DNA of 64,000 nt from Eulemur rufifrons (GCF_041146395.1 NC_090989.1:247556843-247620842); one strand, 5' to 3'; shown: positions 35,576 through 48,640, counted from the first letter of the stretch. Notes: a model not told the origin generated them from the letters alone. Numbers and translations are program-made.

Positions 35576-36914
35576 TAATTCATTATTCTTGTATTGTTGG
35601 TGTTTTTATAATGTAAAACATAAAGAGTTCCAACAGTCACACAAGTCTTCTAAGAGAAAAGTCAAGGACAGAATTTTGAAAGCTATTATCCATTTGAAAA
35701 CTAATGACTAGAAGAAAAGTCTGAAATCTTTAAGGTGGGAAGTTATCTATGATTATTTAATAGAAATGGCTTGATTAGAACTCTGCTTTACATTAATACC
35801 AATAAAGATATCCTACCAGCTTGCATTTTTTACTTTTTATTTCTATGGGAATAAAAAATTATTATTATTTTAAAGAATGAGAATAAGAATATAAGTGACA
35901 TTTTCAATGATATTTGTAAGTCTAACTTTGACTCTAATGCTTTAGAAACTAATGACAATTATGAAATCACGTTGGGTAACATGTAAAGTTAACCACCAGC
36001 CAACTTACTTGGAGTAACAGAAAAGAGTAAAATGTTAAAGTACATACTTTAAAAATTAAAATGTTAAAGTACATACTTTAAAGTCTATTCCTAGAGTCCC
36101 AAAGCCCAAAGCATATCTGTGAGGCAAAGGGTGAGGTGCAAAGGAGGGGCTTGTAACTACTTTTCTTTCTCACTGTCTGTTGCTATCTCTTTGGGCTGTA
36201 GATCTCCCACCACTAGCAAGCATGAAATCCCAAATCAGAAAGCTAAAACAGGAAAATAAGCACTTTAGAATATTGATACCTTGACCTCATGTCCTGGGAG
36301 TCAATGATTTCTTCTAAGTCTCCAGAATCAGAAACGTATTTTAGAACTGAAAAGAACCATAAAATCCAGAAATTTGAGAAATATTAAAACCAGTAATGAG
36401 TATCACCAGTTAAACCAAGTTCTGAATTGGTCAGTTAGAAAATGTACTAAAAGTCCAGCGCATTTAGATCTTGTATGGGGCTACGCAGTCTATATCATCA
36501 ACAATTTGTTCCTCAGTAGCACAGTACAAACCCTCTATTTTACTTAACTTCTGAATTGGTTAAGGGGATCACAAACAGAATTTTTTAACTGAAATAAAAT
36601 ATATCAAAATGCATCATAAGTAGGAGTATTATTTCTTGAAATGTGTGTTTGTGTGTGTGTAGGTGTGCTCATATGCCTACTGAAATGCAATGTGAAATAT
36701 ATTTTTATTTATTCTGGGTCACAGTAAACAATATTTGAAAGCATTATTTTAGGTTCATATGAAAAAACCATAACTGGGGGCCATAATTTTGAACAAAGCA
36801 TTGAACAGTTTTAAATATGATTAGACATTTTTCAATGCATATATACCCCATATGCATTGCAAATAATAAAAGGATACTGTCAATTTGTATCATGTAAAAT
36901 CATGATACTTTAAC
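35576..36914. other. Non-genic DNA with a tandem 26-mer and a GT tract
   Basis: It holds the tandem repeat described at 36028-36082 and a (GT)n run at about 36641-36661. No gene. Confidence 0.5.
36028..36082. repeat. Perfect 26-bp tandem duplication containing an inverted repeat
   Basis: Positions 36028-36053 and 36057-36082 are identical over 26 bp (period 29). Each unit contains 'aaagta' and 'tacttt' around a CA spacer, so each can form a small hairpin and the two units can cross-pair. Confidence 0.95.
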
Positions 36915-37030
36915 TTCCCTTAATATAAAAGAGGGTTAAATGACTTTCCCAAAGTAGCATGGCTCAATATCAGGAGTGATAAAACTCAGGTGTTCTGACA
37001 TCAAGTCTAATTATTTTCCCACTAATCTAG
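36915..37030 (-). mobile_element. MIR fragment, antisense
   Basis: 'gagggttaaatgactttccc', 'aaagtagcatggctcaatat', 'aaaactcaggtgttctgaca' and 'ttttcccactaatctagaat' are the reverse complement of the MIR core in order. Confidence 0.75.
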
Positions 37031-37283
37031 AATGACATTTCCACTATAAAGGCTATGTAAAAAATAAAAAATACCCTGTGAACAGACTATAAAAGGGAAT
37101 CACAATTTAATACATATAAAATTTTCCCCAGATGATAAATGTAACCTGTGTGAATGCTAGATATAATCAATGTTAACTAAGTGGGAACCAAGTATCATGA
37201 TGCTACCTTTAAGTACTTAGATTTTTTTTTTTTTGGTAAAATAATGTCTGTTCTCCATTTTTTTTTCAAATAATTATAAAGAT

Positions 37284-37756
37284 AAGAATTAAGAATAGCA
37301 CTGTCTAGGGAATGGACACGCTTGAAGTTCTGACTCAGGGGGGATGGGGGTGGGGGAAGGAGATGGGTGCATACCTACATGATGAGTGCGATGTGCACTG
37401 TCTAGGGAATGGACACGCTTGAAGCTCAGACTCGGGGGGATGGGGAGACATGGGCAATATATATAACCTGAACTTTTGTACCCCCATAAGCTGAAATAAA
37501 AAAATAAAAAAGAATGGGAAAAAAAAATACATTTGAAGTTTAGCTCCAAAAATTCACTGGGTAAATTTGAGCTAGAAATCTATCCTGTTATTTAATTTTT
37601 ATTTATGAAAATATTTTCCCAATTATCCTATAGTTTCTGACAAGAAAAAAGATAAAGTAATTTGACAGCTTGGTTGGATCAATCAACCTAGCAGTTGTAT
37701 AAAAATAAAATGATGAAATACATCATTTCTTGAATAAAAAAAAAGAATTAAGAATA
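37284..37756 (+). mobile_element. Lemur-type L1 3' end with probable 3' transduction
   Basis: The target-site duplication 'aagaattaagaata' is exact at 37284-37297 and 37743-37756. The insert starts inside the L1 3' UTR, carries two tandem copies of 'gcactgtctagggaatgga' plus the G-rich tract (37299-37346 and 37395-37446), and reaches the L1 end 'gtacccccataagctgaaa' and an A-rich tail at about 37495-37529. About 200 bp of non-L1 sequence follows, ending in AATAAA and a second A run (37733-37744) that abuts the right duplication. This is the structure expected of read-through past the L1 polyadenylation site. Confidence 0.82.
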
Positions 37757-39069
37757 CATAAAGAATCTATGACTTCTCTCATTTCAACATGTCATGACTA
37801 TTTCTAAAATAGGCATTTGAGAATCTCCATATTTGAAGACCCCCTTAAGCCTCCCAGCCTTCCTCATTTCTGACACTAAGATTTAAAGTGTGAGTATTTG
37901 CAGACTTAGGAGGGAAGTAAACAAAGCAGTGATTTTTTTCAAACCTTTATAAACATAGTTAAATACACAGTTATTGAGGCCAACATCAACTTCCTCCATC
38001 AGGTCCTAGTTGTCCATGTTGCCCATGTAGGGGACCATCTGTGAGAAACACAAACAAACAATACCAAAACCAACCTAGAAATTAATGCAACTAAAGTTTA
38101 GATGTTAATTAGACATTGCTGAAAAAGTAATTGAGGAATACTAAGAGATGACCATTAGCCTGCATAAGTTGGGCCAGCTATTCCCTGAATATTGTTGGGA
38201 TTTGAGAAATCTTTGTTTATTTGATTTCCCAATTCTGAATCTTGTATATTCTTTGATGGGCTGAGGGAAAAAACCAAAGCTGCAATAGGAGAAATAGTTC
38301 CTTACAATGTTTCAAATTAAATTTCAATAGTTTTCAAGGATACTTAAGAGTTTTCTGGATCAAGAAAGAACCTGAAGATAAGTAATATACAATATGATTT
38401 AACACATACCTTAATGAGAAGAAATTGTATCTATTTTTCCTTCCTCGAATAATATGTCTATATTTTTAGGTAAAGTACAGGGTGCTAAAATTCAATTCTT
38501 TTCAAAGACAAGCAGGCTTAAAAATAAATCATTAAGGAGGTCAGTTTCTGGCTCCTTAAATCAATCACAGTACAGCTAGAACTTCTTCTGGCCAATCAGA
38601 AACCACCTTTACAATTTTCATTGTAAAAATTGCAGTAACATTATTCCTCGTGTTTCCTTTGTGATAAATGATACATTTAATATTCTTGTCAGGCTCCAGT
38701 GCTGGACTGCTTTCAATTTTAAAATGATGACAACTGAATATATGAAAGCACCTTAGAAAAAATTAAAATTCCATAAAGATATTTTAAACATCTGAGCCTT
38801 ATACAGTTCACGTCTTAACATGAAGGGCTATTTGTCCTTTATATCCTGATCTATACACATTTGTTTGAAATCTCTAATTTGCTAATAATGAAGCAATTCC
38901 TTTGGCACTTAAGTAAGTGTTGAGATGTGCTACTCAGGTTCTATTCATACGGCTATAACATTCATTATTTTTCCCAGGCACATTAGAAGACTTTGTATTT
39001 CTAAGCAACTTCAGCCGTTGTATACATTTTTTCCACAGGTAAATATTTCAGTATCATATGACTTTTAGA
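37757..39069. other. Non-genic DNA, small perfect hairpin at 38608-38627
   Basis: 'tttacaat' (38608-38615), loop 'tttc', 'attgtaaa' (38620-38627). 'ggccaatcag' just upstream resembles a CCAAT box. No gene or repeat family recognised. Confidence 0.5.
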
Positions 39070-39235
39070 GCAATGAATAGCACAGTAAACTGCATATTAG
39101 ACACCTGAGTTCTATGTCTTCCTCTGTCACTAAGTGGCTCTGTGGCTTCAGAGATACTACTCTAGGGCAAAAGTTGGCTGCTCTATGTAATTTTCATGAG
39201 ATGACAAAAATATGCCTACCACATGGCTTCTCTGT
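39070..39235 (+). mobile_element. MIR, sense
   Basis: 'agacacctgagttctatgtc', 'cctctgtcactaagtggctc', 'tgtggcttcagagatac' and 'tttcatgagatgacaaaaat' keep the MIR order. Confidence 0.75.
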
Positions 39236-40224
39236 ATCTGTCTAACTACATGAATGTGACAACAAAAGTTTAGGCCCTAAGATTTGGGTAACTACAAAAG
39301 ATTGTGGTGTATATAAATTAGCCAATTTGTCACATCCCTTTACATGAAGTTCCACCTATCTTGTGTTACTATTAATATATTACTTTAAGGGCATAATGGT
39401 AAAAACACTAATTCAGTCTTTACAAATCTCATAAGAGGATTGGGTAGGGTAAAGGGATGACTCTGGAGCTTGCAGAAATTGCTTGTCTCCAAGATGGCTC
39501 AGTCTTCAAGGAAGTTATCCCTAAATAGCCCCATCTACAGTGTACATGTACAGTCAACAGAGCATTGAATCCTCTAGGTAGCAATCAAGGTAGTTAAAGG
39601 ACAGTATAGCTATGAACAAGATCAGTATGCATGGGCTTTGAAAAAAGTACTTTGAGAATTATCTAGCGCAAACACACATATAATTATAATATATATTTAT
39701 TTTTCCATATTCTTTTTGTCTCATGTGTAGATAAAAACAAATAAACTAATAAAGTATTCCTGAAAATTATAACTGACAATGCTTTTTCTACAATGAAATA
39801 TATACAGTGTCTATGAAAATGTATTTTCAAATTCTGTCGGAATGAAGAGATTTTCAGAGTTCTTAGTCAAACTTCCATTTGGTTGAGATGAAGGCATGAC
39901 CAGAATGTAATAATTCACCTGTGAGTAGGTACTTATCATAGAATATCCTAATGGAGACTAAAAATTCTACTACAGACAGCTTCTCGATCTCTGATTAGAC
40001 AAGTGACTTCCCAGAATTTAATGCCTGATTAATTAGCTAAATGACCTGGCAGCATCAAAAAAAAAAAAAAAAGAAAGAAAAATACTCATAAACGTGAACC
40101 AGAAGAGCATGTTCATGTATATGAGAAAATGAGAAAAGCTGCTGCCTCTTGTATCCTTTGTTGCTATCTCAGATATATTGTCAAGGGCTTCTGCATTCTG
40201 GAAGTTTCGAATATTGTATTAATA

Positions 40225-40360
40225 ACTGGATTCTATGAGAAATTAGAAAAGCCAAGTTCTAATATCAGCTCCAGCTTATCAACTTTGAAAAATTTCTATG
40301 ACTCAGTTCTCTGTCTATAAAATGGGGATGCAACTCCATGTTGACTACAGACTGCTCTTA
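40225..40360 (+). mobile_element. MIR fragment, sense
   Basis: 'gccaagttctaatatcagct', 'ccagcttatcaactttgaaa' and 'tctgtctataaaatggggat' are MIR core wording. The 63-codon frame at 40129-40320 overlaps it and is not supported. Confidence 0.7.
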
Positions 40361-41324
40361 TAACAGAATGAATGCTAATTCTATCATCTTCTCATCTGTT
40401 TTCCAAAGCAAATATACAAGACCTTCCCCAGAGCTATAAAAACTAGGACACCAGATCCACATCAGCAAACATAACCCTGGCTGTCTTTTATACAAGTCTC
40501 ATCAGAAGCCAAGGTGATAAGAATGATCTATAATAAAGTTAGTATGAAGATTAAGATTTCTCATGGTTTTCCAACTAATTTAATTTTTATATATCACACT
40601 GGATCAGTAAGAACCAATATTTCTCAACCACATTTGCCTAGCCTCCTGTAAAGTCATTTTTCTTTAGGTACTTGAATACTTTCATTTCACTGTAAGGTTT
40701 TATAGTGAGCCATTCCAAGCAACAATCATGTTAACATTGTTTCTACATTTAGGTATAAAAGCATAATATGAGTTTCTGACTTAATGTTTTTTGTCTAAGG
40801 TCTCACGTGAAAAAATGCTTTTAAAGTTGAGAACAAGAAAAAGTTTATCTGACTCAACAAACTAGTCTACTAGTCTGTTTCCTTCTTTCTGATAAGAATT
40901 TATGTAAGTCAACATGCTTTCAGTTTTCGTTTAATTTCAGGTTTCCAAAACTAAGCTCAAGCACAGTAACTCAATTAATCCCTAGTTTAACGGATAGCAT
41001 TTGGTTTGATTTTGTTAGACTAATTTCTAGTCTTAAAATAGGCATTTATGTGGCCTATCTGTACAATCTGCACAATTAGGTTAAACAGCATGCATTTGAA
41101 TTAGAAGCTTTAAGTGGCCTAAATATATATTTTAATGGTAAAAATAAATTATTGAACATAATATTTTCCCCATATAAGCTGTTGATGAAATAATTGAAAC
41201 AAAAGTAATTAGGAAATTGTAAAAGAGTATATAAGCTAAGTTCATTTTATACAATTATAACAATTGTATAAAAGGACAGTTTCTGCACAATCATAGCATT
41301 TATAATTATTAATTTACCTATTTA
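40361..41324. other. Non-genic DNA, nothing identified
   Basis: A small palindrome 'tacaattataacaattgta' near 41249-41267. No gene. Confidence 0.5.
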
Positions 41325-41445
41325 TTTCTCCCACTATATTTTAAGCCCTTTAAGGGTTAAAATAGTATTCATCTTGATAACCCCAAGGCTTAGATAGTGA
41401 CTGACATATAATAAGACCTCAGTAAATGCTGAATGAAGGAAAGAA
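41325..41445 (+). mobile_element. L2 3' end, sense
   Basis: 'ttttaagccctttaagggtt', 'tagatagtgactgacatata' and 'cctcagtaaatgctgaatga' follow the L2 terminus. Confidence 0.65.
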
Positions 41446-42799
41446 AGAATAAGAGCAAGACAAAGGCAAAAATGTAACAATATAATGGTCTTACTGACCT
41501 TATTGTTTATAATAAAGCTATGATACATTGCACAGCTTTTAGCTTTACCAATGACCAGAATCATCATGACTACAAAAAAACAGTAATAGTGAAAACATCT
41601 CATTTTTCATCATATTGTAATTTTGAATCATTCTAGTTTTTTTCTTCAATGCAGTTCAGCAATGCTTGAAACATTCTACAGAACCAAAAGCTTTTAGAGC
41701 TAAATGCATCAATTACACATAATCTTGTGATGCGATCCTGCCATGAATCCTTAGTCATTCATCCTCAGCCCACAGAATGCCATCTGCTTATTTTGGGTAT
41801 ACCTTGTTACAAAGTGAAAGAAAGAGAAAGAAATCTTAAGCTGATTTCATTTTCTTGAACTATGCTACTTTATGGTATATTTTTGTTTTCAATGGCACTA
41901 TTGTTCTTATGTTTTCAATGATATTATTGACTATAAATGTTAATGTTTCTACAAAGATATGATCTAAACATTCTGGCCTTTTTCATAAATTATCTTTGCA
42001 TCCATTCTCTGTTGATTTAGGAAGTTAAACAAAGAATTATTTGCAAAAAGTTCTAACTTAATTTCCTACTGAAATTACAATTTTGTAGAATCCTAGCATT
42101 GAAGTTGGAATTTGGATTATTTATTCCAAGTGGCAGGCTGTCTGGGATAAGGTGAAAGCTCTGTAATTTAATTGTAGAACAAGCAACGAAGAATACATTT
42201 CATCTGTTCAGCAATAGTGACCAGACTTACAGTCACTCAAAGGAGAAATGGAATCGCAATCCCACTTGGTTCCATTCATTTTAATATTATCGTTAAAATG
42301 ATGTTTTTATGATAGACCTTGAGGAAGCCTTAACAGTCTTTAAAATATTTCCAGCATCTACTCAAGGAGTGTAAATGCATACAGAAGGCAAATTTTCTTA
42401 GGTAGTAAGAACAGTTAAAAGAAAAAGTAGGAATGAAACTCTGGCCATGCAGTACTTAAAGTGAACTTGACTTCCAACCACATTCTGTCTTACCAGTATT
42501 TTGTGCACTTATCTATATTTAGTAGTACATTGAACACAATTTACTGACAGAGATACAGGGGGCATGGCTTGGCCTATGGTACAAACAAATCCAGCAACTA
42601 GAAGCTTTTTCTTAATTAAAAGTAATAATATTTTATAAAATGAGATGAAGATGCTGGTCTCTGGAATATATATAATCTATTTAGAGAACAGTAATCACTG
42701 AAATGTAATAATTTTTACAAGTACCAAAGTTCTTAATAGGCATCAAAATACTTATGCCACTGACAGAAGGAACAAATGGTTTATCATGAGGACTGATAT
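41446..42799. other. Non-genic DNA, nothing identified
   Basis: AT-rich with no recognised element. Confidence 0.5.
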
Positions 42800-43260
42800 A
42801 ATCCTTGGTACCTACCCAACTTTCTACCTCTACTAACTACTTCTCTTGCCAAGGTAACATCATCATTTTTCAAACTATCGTAATGGCCCCCAGCAAGTTT
42901 GAATAATGAATAATACATTCATTATTCCCTCTAATCCATTCTCCCTAGAACAGCTACAGTCATCTTTTAAAAATGCTAGTATGATTATGTCACTTGCCCC
43001 TTAATTTCATGGCTTCCAACCATTGCCTAATCTTGTCTAGCTCACCATACTCTAGCTATTTTGGTCTTCTTTCAGTTTCTAACAGACTTTAAACTCTCTT
43101 TCATCTCAGAGTTTTCACATCATTCTTCCCTCTGCTTGATACACATTTCTTCTACCTTTCACCTCACAGACACACACACTGTGTCTTTTCTTACTCTTAC
43201 TCATCACCTGCCTAAAAACTTTGCATTAGTCCCCAACTACAACAATGCAAATAAGACCCT
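42800..43260 (+). mobile_element. L2 segment, sense
   Basis: 'ccattctccctagaacagct', 'gattatgtcacttgcccctt', 'catggcttccaaccattgcc', 'gtctagctcaccatactcta' and 'tcttccctctgcttgataca' follow the end of L2 ORF2 and the start of its 3' UTR. Confidence 0.75.
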
Positions 43261-43989
43261 CCTATTATAATACCACATCTACTCTTGTTTCTTTTGCCTG
43301 CCACATTTTATTTACAGTTTCTCTTTACCTCCATGAAAGGAAAATTAAGAAACAAAAAGTTAATCCCCTTAAATCATTTTTCCACTCTATAGAATTATTC
43401 AGACATTTTGAAAATAGACCAATGAATCTGAGATGTGTTTTATTTACAAGGTGAATCAGCAAATCCCAGGTTGTTAAAATATATGTGTAAAGTCAGAAAA
43501 GAATTGCCAAGATCATACCACAAACGACAGAACTAAAACTAAAATTATTTGAGTTGATTTTTTTAAATGAATAATTATTGTATATCATTTTGTTTCTATC
43601 ATAAAATAGAAATAAAGTTATAAACGATCCCCAAAACAGTTATTGCAGGGATTATAAAGAGATGTCATCTTAAATATCAACTGTGACAGATCAGTCAGGA
43701 TGGTTGTGAGAACTGTTTTGAAAAAGATTCTAGGCAGAATTCAGATTCATCAAGACAGAGTACTGTGATTTAATAATGTTTACCCTGGGCAGAAAAACAG
43801 AGAAATGGTGATTGACTTCATATTTGAATACAATAATATAACAGAGGTGAAGTGACTTCACCTTAGAACAGAAGTGAAAAAGGGAAGTCCAGAATTTAGT
43901 ACTGTTGAATTTTTCTCTAGGGCATCTGTTACCATATTATAAACATTCACTGATATTTCAGTAGTATACAAAATAGTAGAAATTTGTTT
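43261..43989. other. Non-genic DNA with weak MIR-like traces
   Basis: Two short stretches (43490-43560 and 43830-43915) resemble antisense MIR core but are too diverged for a firm call. No gene. Confidence 0.4.
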
Positions 43990-45165
43990 TTTCTTCTGGC
44001 TCCTTCTATTCTCTGGTATTCTCCTACCTTACTGGTCATTCTCATCTCTCCTCTGCTTAACCTCTAATTGTTGAATTCCTTCAGGGCTCTGTCATCATTC
44101 CTCACTTTTTCCTTGGGTGGCTTCATTTATCCCATAACTTTAAATATTTTAAGGTAGAGAATTACAGCTTCTTATTTCCAACTGACTACTTCATGTCTCC
44201 AACTGGATACATTAATTTTAATATGGATGACACAGAACTCTTGATTTCCTGCCAAAACCTACTTCTGCATCAGTCTTCCCTATTTTTGTAAATGGTACCA
44301 CAATCTATCATTATCTCATTCCAGTCATCTAGCAGTTTTTCCCTTGGTTCTTCTCTTTCTCTCATTTCTCACATTCAATCAGTCAGCATATTATTTTAAC
44401 TCCAAATCACCCTTTGAAACCATCTACCCTTTTCCTATTCATGACTACTTCCCTGTCCAGTCACAGTCGTCTCTATCTGGATTACTTCAAGAACTACCTA
44501 AGAAGTCTCCTTCTTAATTCCATTTTTGCTCCCTTTACCTCATTTCTCTCTATATGTAACCAGAGTGACTGTTTTCAAAACATGAATTAGATCTTGCAGT
44601 GGTCTTCCTTAAAATTCTCTAATGGCTTCTTATTAAAGTGGGAAGTAGACACAAACTCCTAACCCTGGGTTTCAAAGACCCATATGATGATGATCTGTTC
44701 TTATCCACTTATGAATCTTCACTTCGTAACACTTTTACCCCTACTCACTTCATTTCAGCCATACTAACTTTCTTTAGTTTCTCAACCATACTATATTCAT
44801 TTCTACCTCTGTGCCTTAGCATTACTTGGAATACTTTTCCCAGTGACTGCCTTGTTCTTATAAATCTGAATTTAGCTTGAATTCGAATTTTGTAACTATC
44901 AGTCTTCAGTAAACGCCACACTTCTTCATTTCCTTCATTCATTACCCTCTTTAGTTCACTGTATGGCACTGATAATTTCCTGAAAACTTTGTTATCTTTC
45001 CATTTGTCATTCATTCATTCATTCATTCTTCTCTGTATCTCTTTACTTGAAAATAAAATCCATGAGAGCAAGGAACTTGTCTTGCTTACTTGTTCCTAGA
45101 ACACAATAGGTGGAGAGTAGACATGTGATATATATTCACTAAATAGGTAAACTATATTTTCTGCA
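43990..45165 (+). mobile_element. L2, sense, about 1.2 kb of ORF2 and 3' end
   Basis: The L2 text is nearly continuous: 'ggtattctcctaccttactg', 'ttcagggctctgtcatcatt', 'tctccaactggatacatta', 'gatgacacagaactcttgat', 'ctggattacttcaagaact', 'gtaaccagagtgactgtttt', 'aattctctaatggcttctta', 'gagagcaaggaacttgtctt', 'cctagaacacaatagg'. It includes an (ATTC)n run at 45008-45028. Frames are broken throughout, so no reverse transcriptase product is possible. Confidence 0.85.
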
Positions 45166-46059
45166 CATTTTTTCTATATTTAATAGAAAATCAGTTATTT
45201 CTTAAGTAATTATAGCAGGTTTTTAAACTTTAGCTGCATTCTTGTGGCAATTCAGAATTTTTGCCATCACTCTTCTTATATGTTGGCATATATTTCAAAT
45301 TTTAAACACATAAATGTATCTTTGTTGGAAAAGTAAAATTGAGTAAGGAACTAGAGAGAGGAGATAGACTACATGCCAAATTAAAATAAATGTTTATTAT
45401 TTTTAGTGTGTGATTATCTGGTAGTACTTACTTTCAAATAAGGATTTTTAATAAACATTTTCTTTGAACATTATATAGATATTGCTATTTTTCCATTAAC
45501 AAATGCAACTAAATTTAGAAAAGTAAAATGTAAATAAGTTTCTTTAAAAATCTCTCATGATGTGCAATCATTGCTACTGCTCTGTGTACATCATGTTTAA
45601 GATATGTCATGTTCACCTAACAAATTCAGGTAGTCAACAGTATGGAAGAATGTCTATGCTCAGTTGTATACCCAATAAGAAGCTTTAGGTGCTGCAACAT
45701 GCACCAGGAGAAAGCAAATACCTATATTCCGTCTCTTACAAAATATCTTAAGAGAGAATCTAATGCACTCAGTGAAACAGCATATTCAGTGGAATTTAGT
45801 GTTTTTCATTCTCTTCTCATCATGCTCAGAGTTCAAACTTCAGGATAAAAGTGATTGTGCTTTATTCTGCAGAGATAAAAGCAGGAGAGAGACGTGGTCT
45901 TATGAACTGAGATTCCCAACTATATAAACCTTGGATGAAAAACCATCCTAGATGGAAAGGAGACAGCTAGGCTGAGGAGGAAGCTCCGTAGCACATGTGT
46001 GTCACTGACAACCTTGGCTCCTGTGCTAAGCAAGCACTCCTTCCAGTTCCACAATAACT
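45166..46059. other. Non-genic DNA, nothing identified
   Basis: No recognised repeat or exon. Confidence 0.5.
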
Positions 46060-46440
46060 GATGTTTACAAATGACATTTCCAACATTTCTAGGTATTAGA
46101 CATATAGCAATATAAACTAGTATCAATAGCAACATAAACTAGGGGCAGAAAAGGTCCCTCCGTCACAGTGATTTTGGGGACTGAGAATAAATAGACAAAC
46201 TAATAAATAAGGTAATTATATTTTGTAACAAATGCTATAAATAAAAGAATCGGAGTGAAGACATCGTACAGGTATAATAATTGAAAGAGTATACTTAGGT
46301 TATATAATGAAGGAGGGACCTTGAGCTGAAATATGAAAAATAAAAAGGATTTAGCCATGAAAAGTGTTAGTAGGATATTTCTAGTCAGGGGGAACAAAAT
46401 GGCTTAGATGCAGAAAAACTGCATTATGTACAAGAAACTG
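46060..46440 (-). mobile_element. L2 3' region, antisense
   Basis: 'aactaataaataaggtaatt', 'acaaatgctataaataaaag', 'gagggaccttgagctgaaat' and 'tttagccatgaaaagtgtta' are reverse-complement L2 3' UTR in order. Confidence 0.65.
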
Positions 46441-47404
46441 AAAGGTCAGCATGATCACAGCAAAGTTATCAAGGGTGGCCTGATATTAAATGAGATGTAA
46501 AGAGAGGCAGAGCCTGTATTTAGAGGCAAGGAGGAATATATACATTATCTACTGATAACAAGTACAGCCTTACTGTAAAGATAATTCAGCCTAAAAGCAC
46601 TCCCTACAAACCTATATGGAACATGAGTCTGTACGTGACCAGAACCAAATTATGCATGTAGTTAAGTCTTAAAAATAGGTCTAGATCCCAAGTGTTCCGA
46701 TGCTACATCTAGTAATTGCACTGCCACAGTTGTATGGCAACTCTTTGTCACAAAAGTCTAAATGAAAATGTGGAGAAAAAACATGAACATGGATGTAGGT
46801 ACTTAGGGTTAATGGATATATTATAAAGACAGTTTTATCAAGAAAAAAGGAAATCCACAAGATAAGTAATCTGGAGATGTTTTTAAATCAAAATATAATT
46901 TCAGGAAAATTGCCTAAATGATCTAGCAGTTGTGTCATCTATAAAATGGTTGAACTTAATAGGTTTTAAAATTTTTGTTCTTATAAAGTAGAAAATAAAT
47001 ACATTATAGTTATTTTAAATAAATTAGAAAAAAGAACAATAATAAAGCAGAATAGAAAAAAAAAAGTAGACCTGTTTTATTTAAAATAGGGCAAACAGAG
47101 GGTCCCGGTCACCATGAGCAAGTCTTTAGACACTGCCATAAATTTTAAGGTGTCTATGATCAAATTCTCTGATGTCTCCAAATGTTCTTTCGGCTATAAG
47201 ACTCTATGAATCTATCATTGCATTGCATTCCTGGTATGCCAAATGCAGATTTCAGAGGAAAAAATCAAGCAGCATAAGAGTAAAATTATATTGGGAGACT
47301 AGTAAATCATTATAGGAGTAAAGAAGCTTTTTTTCTAAAAGCATTCAAATTTCTCAGTATTGTACTTGGCCTACATCATATACTAGAACTAAGCAACAGG
47401 AATA
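46441..47404. other. Non-genic DNA, weak MIR-like traces near 46905-47000
   Basis: 'attgcctaaatgatctagc' and 'catctataaaatggttgaac' hint at MIR but are too short. Nothing else. Confidence 0.4.
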
Positions 47405-47645
47405 AAATAAAATAGCACAAGTTCTCACTAACATGTGAGAGCTAAAAAAGTGGATCTCATGAAGATAGAGAATAGATCAGTAGTTTCCAGAGGCCAGGGA
47501 GGGGAAGGGGAGGGGGGATGAAGAAGAGAAAAAGAATACAAATGTATTTATTACCACTGAACTGTACACTTAAAAATGGTAAACACGGTAAATTATATAT
47601 TTATATTTACCTCGATAAGTAAATACATAATTTTTTTTTTAAAAA
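47405..47645 (+). mobile_element. Old L1 3' UTR (L1MB/L1ME-like), sense
   Basis: 'gttctcactaacatgtgaga', 'agtagtttccagaggccagg', a G-rich purine tract, 'ctgaactgtacacttaaaaa', 'tggtaaacacggtaaatta' and an A/T-rich end are typical of ancient L1 tails. Confidence 0.82.
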
Positions 47646-48154
47646 AGAAACTAGACTGAAATATCGGGGCAACAATCTTAAACCAAAGTTGGAGATTTTT
47701 TTCTTTAATGAGAATTGCAAACAAAGAATTGCAGAAGCAAAAACACAGTCAAAGCTAGTTCTAGTAGATAACACTTTAAACAGACCATGGGGAGATACAA
47801 AGTCAGAGTTCAGGCAAAAGCACTGGTCATTGCAGGCCAGGACATGGCCATCACCAGGGGAGCTGACACAACTAATGAAGTGGCTGCCCATAAATCACAG
47901 GAAATCACCCAATTACTCTTAGAAGCCCAGATGAAGTCATGCTGAGCCAGCATATTACTCTCATTTGCCAGCTCTCCTCAAGCATACTTGCCCAGTGTGT
48001 TCAGTGGGTCTCAACTTGTATTTTCTACCTTATCTTCTGCTGTCTTTCTGGTCCTCTTTGGAAATCTATATGGTCACCTCAAGACTCTAACAAAGAAAGT
48101 AACCTAATCCAGATGGACTATATCACATAGATATTTTCTATGGCATATGATCAA
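47646..48154. other. Non-genic DNA, nothing identified
   Basis: Opposed frames at 47607-47891 (minus) and 47689-47922 (plus) overlap and have no domains. The minus frame begins in unique DNA and runs into the L1 tail. Confidence 0.5.
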
Positions 48155-48350
48155 TGAGCAAGCCATGGTATGGTGGGAAAAGCACATGGCTAGAATTCTG
48201 CAGAAAGACCTAATTCTGAGTCTACTCATTATTAATGAAGTGGTGTTAGTCTAATCATTTAAATCACTGGGTCCCGGTTTGCTCATGTGAGATAATAAGT
48301 CTGAAAATATTTGTAAACTATAATGTGTTACAAAGACATAGGAATCTTTT
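48155..48350 (+). mobile_element. MIR, sense
   Basis: 'catggtatggtgggaaaagc', 'attctgagtctactcattat', 'ctaatcatttaaatcactgg' and 'ttgctcatgtgagataataa' keep the MIR order. Confidence 0.75.
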
Positions 48351-48524
48351 TACCGATTCTGACACATTAAACAAGAACATTAAATAAGAAATCTTTAGAA
48401 ATTCTATCTTCTTGATTTGGAAGACTAAAAATATTGCCTTGTGTAAATGACACATAAACAGAGCCAGAAAGGAACACTGGAGACATTCTCCCTCCTTAGT
48501 TTTTTAATAACTCCCCCCACCCTC

Positions 48525-48640
48525 CAAGTTCTATCTACGTATCACTGTGCTCAGATATGGAAGATGATGCAAATGAATCATGGATATGGACCTTGCTTTC
48601 AAGAAATGACAATCTACTGAAAATGTTCAAGGTATCAAGG
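48525..48640 (-). mobile_element. Possible L2 3' end, antisense
   Basis: 'cactgtgctcagatatgg', 'atatggaccttgctttcaag' and 'aaatgacaatctactgaaaa' resemble reverse-complement L2 (amount, stock, position of the end). Short and diverged. Confidence 0.4.

Noticed and set aside
45008..45028. (ATTC)n tract as a separate regulatory repeat
   Set aside because: It lies inside an L2 copy; short GAAT/ATTC runs are a usual feature of L2-derived sequence.
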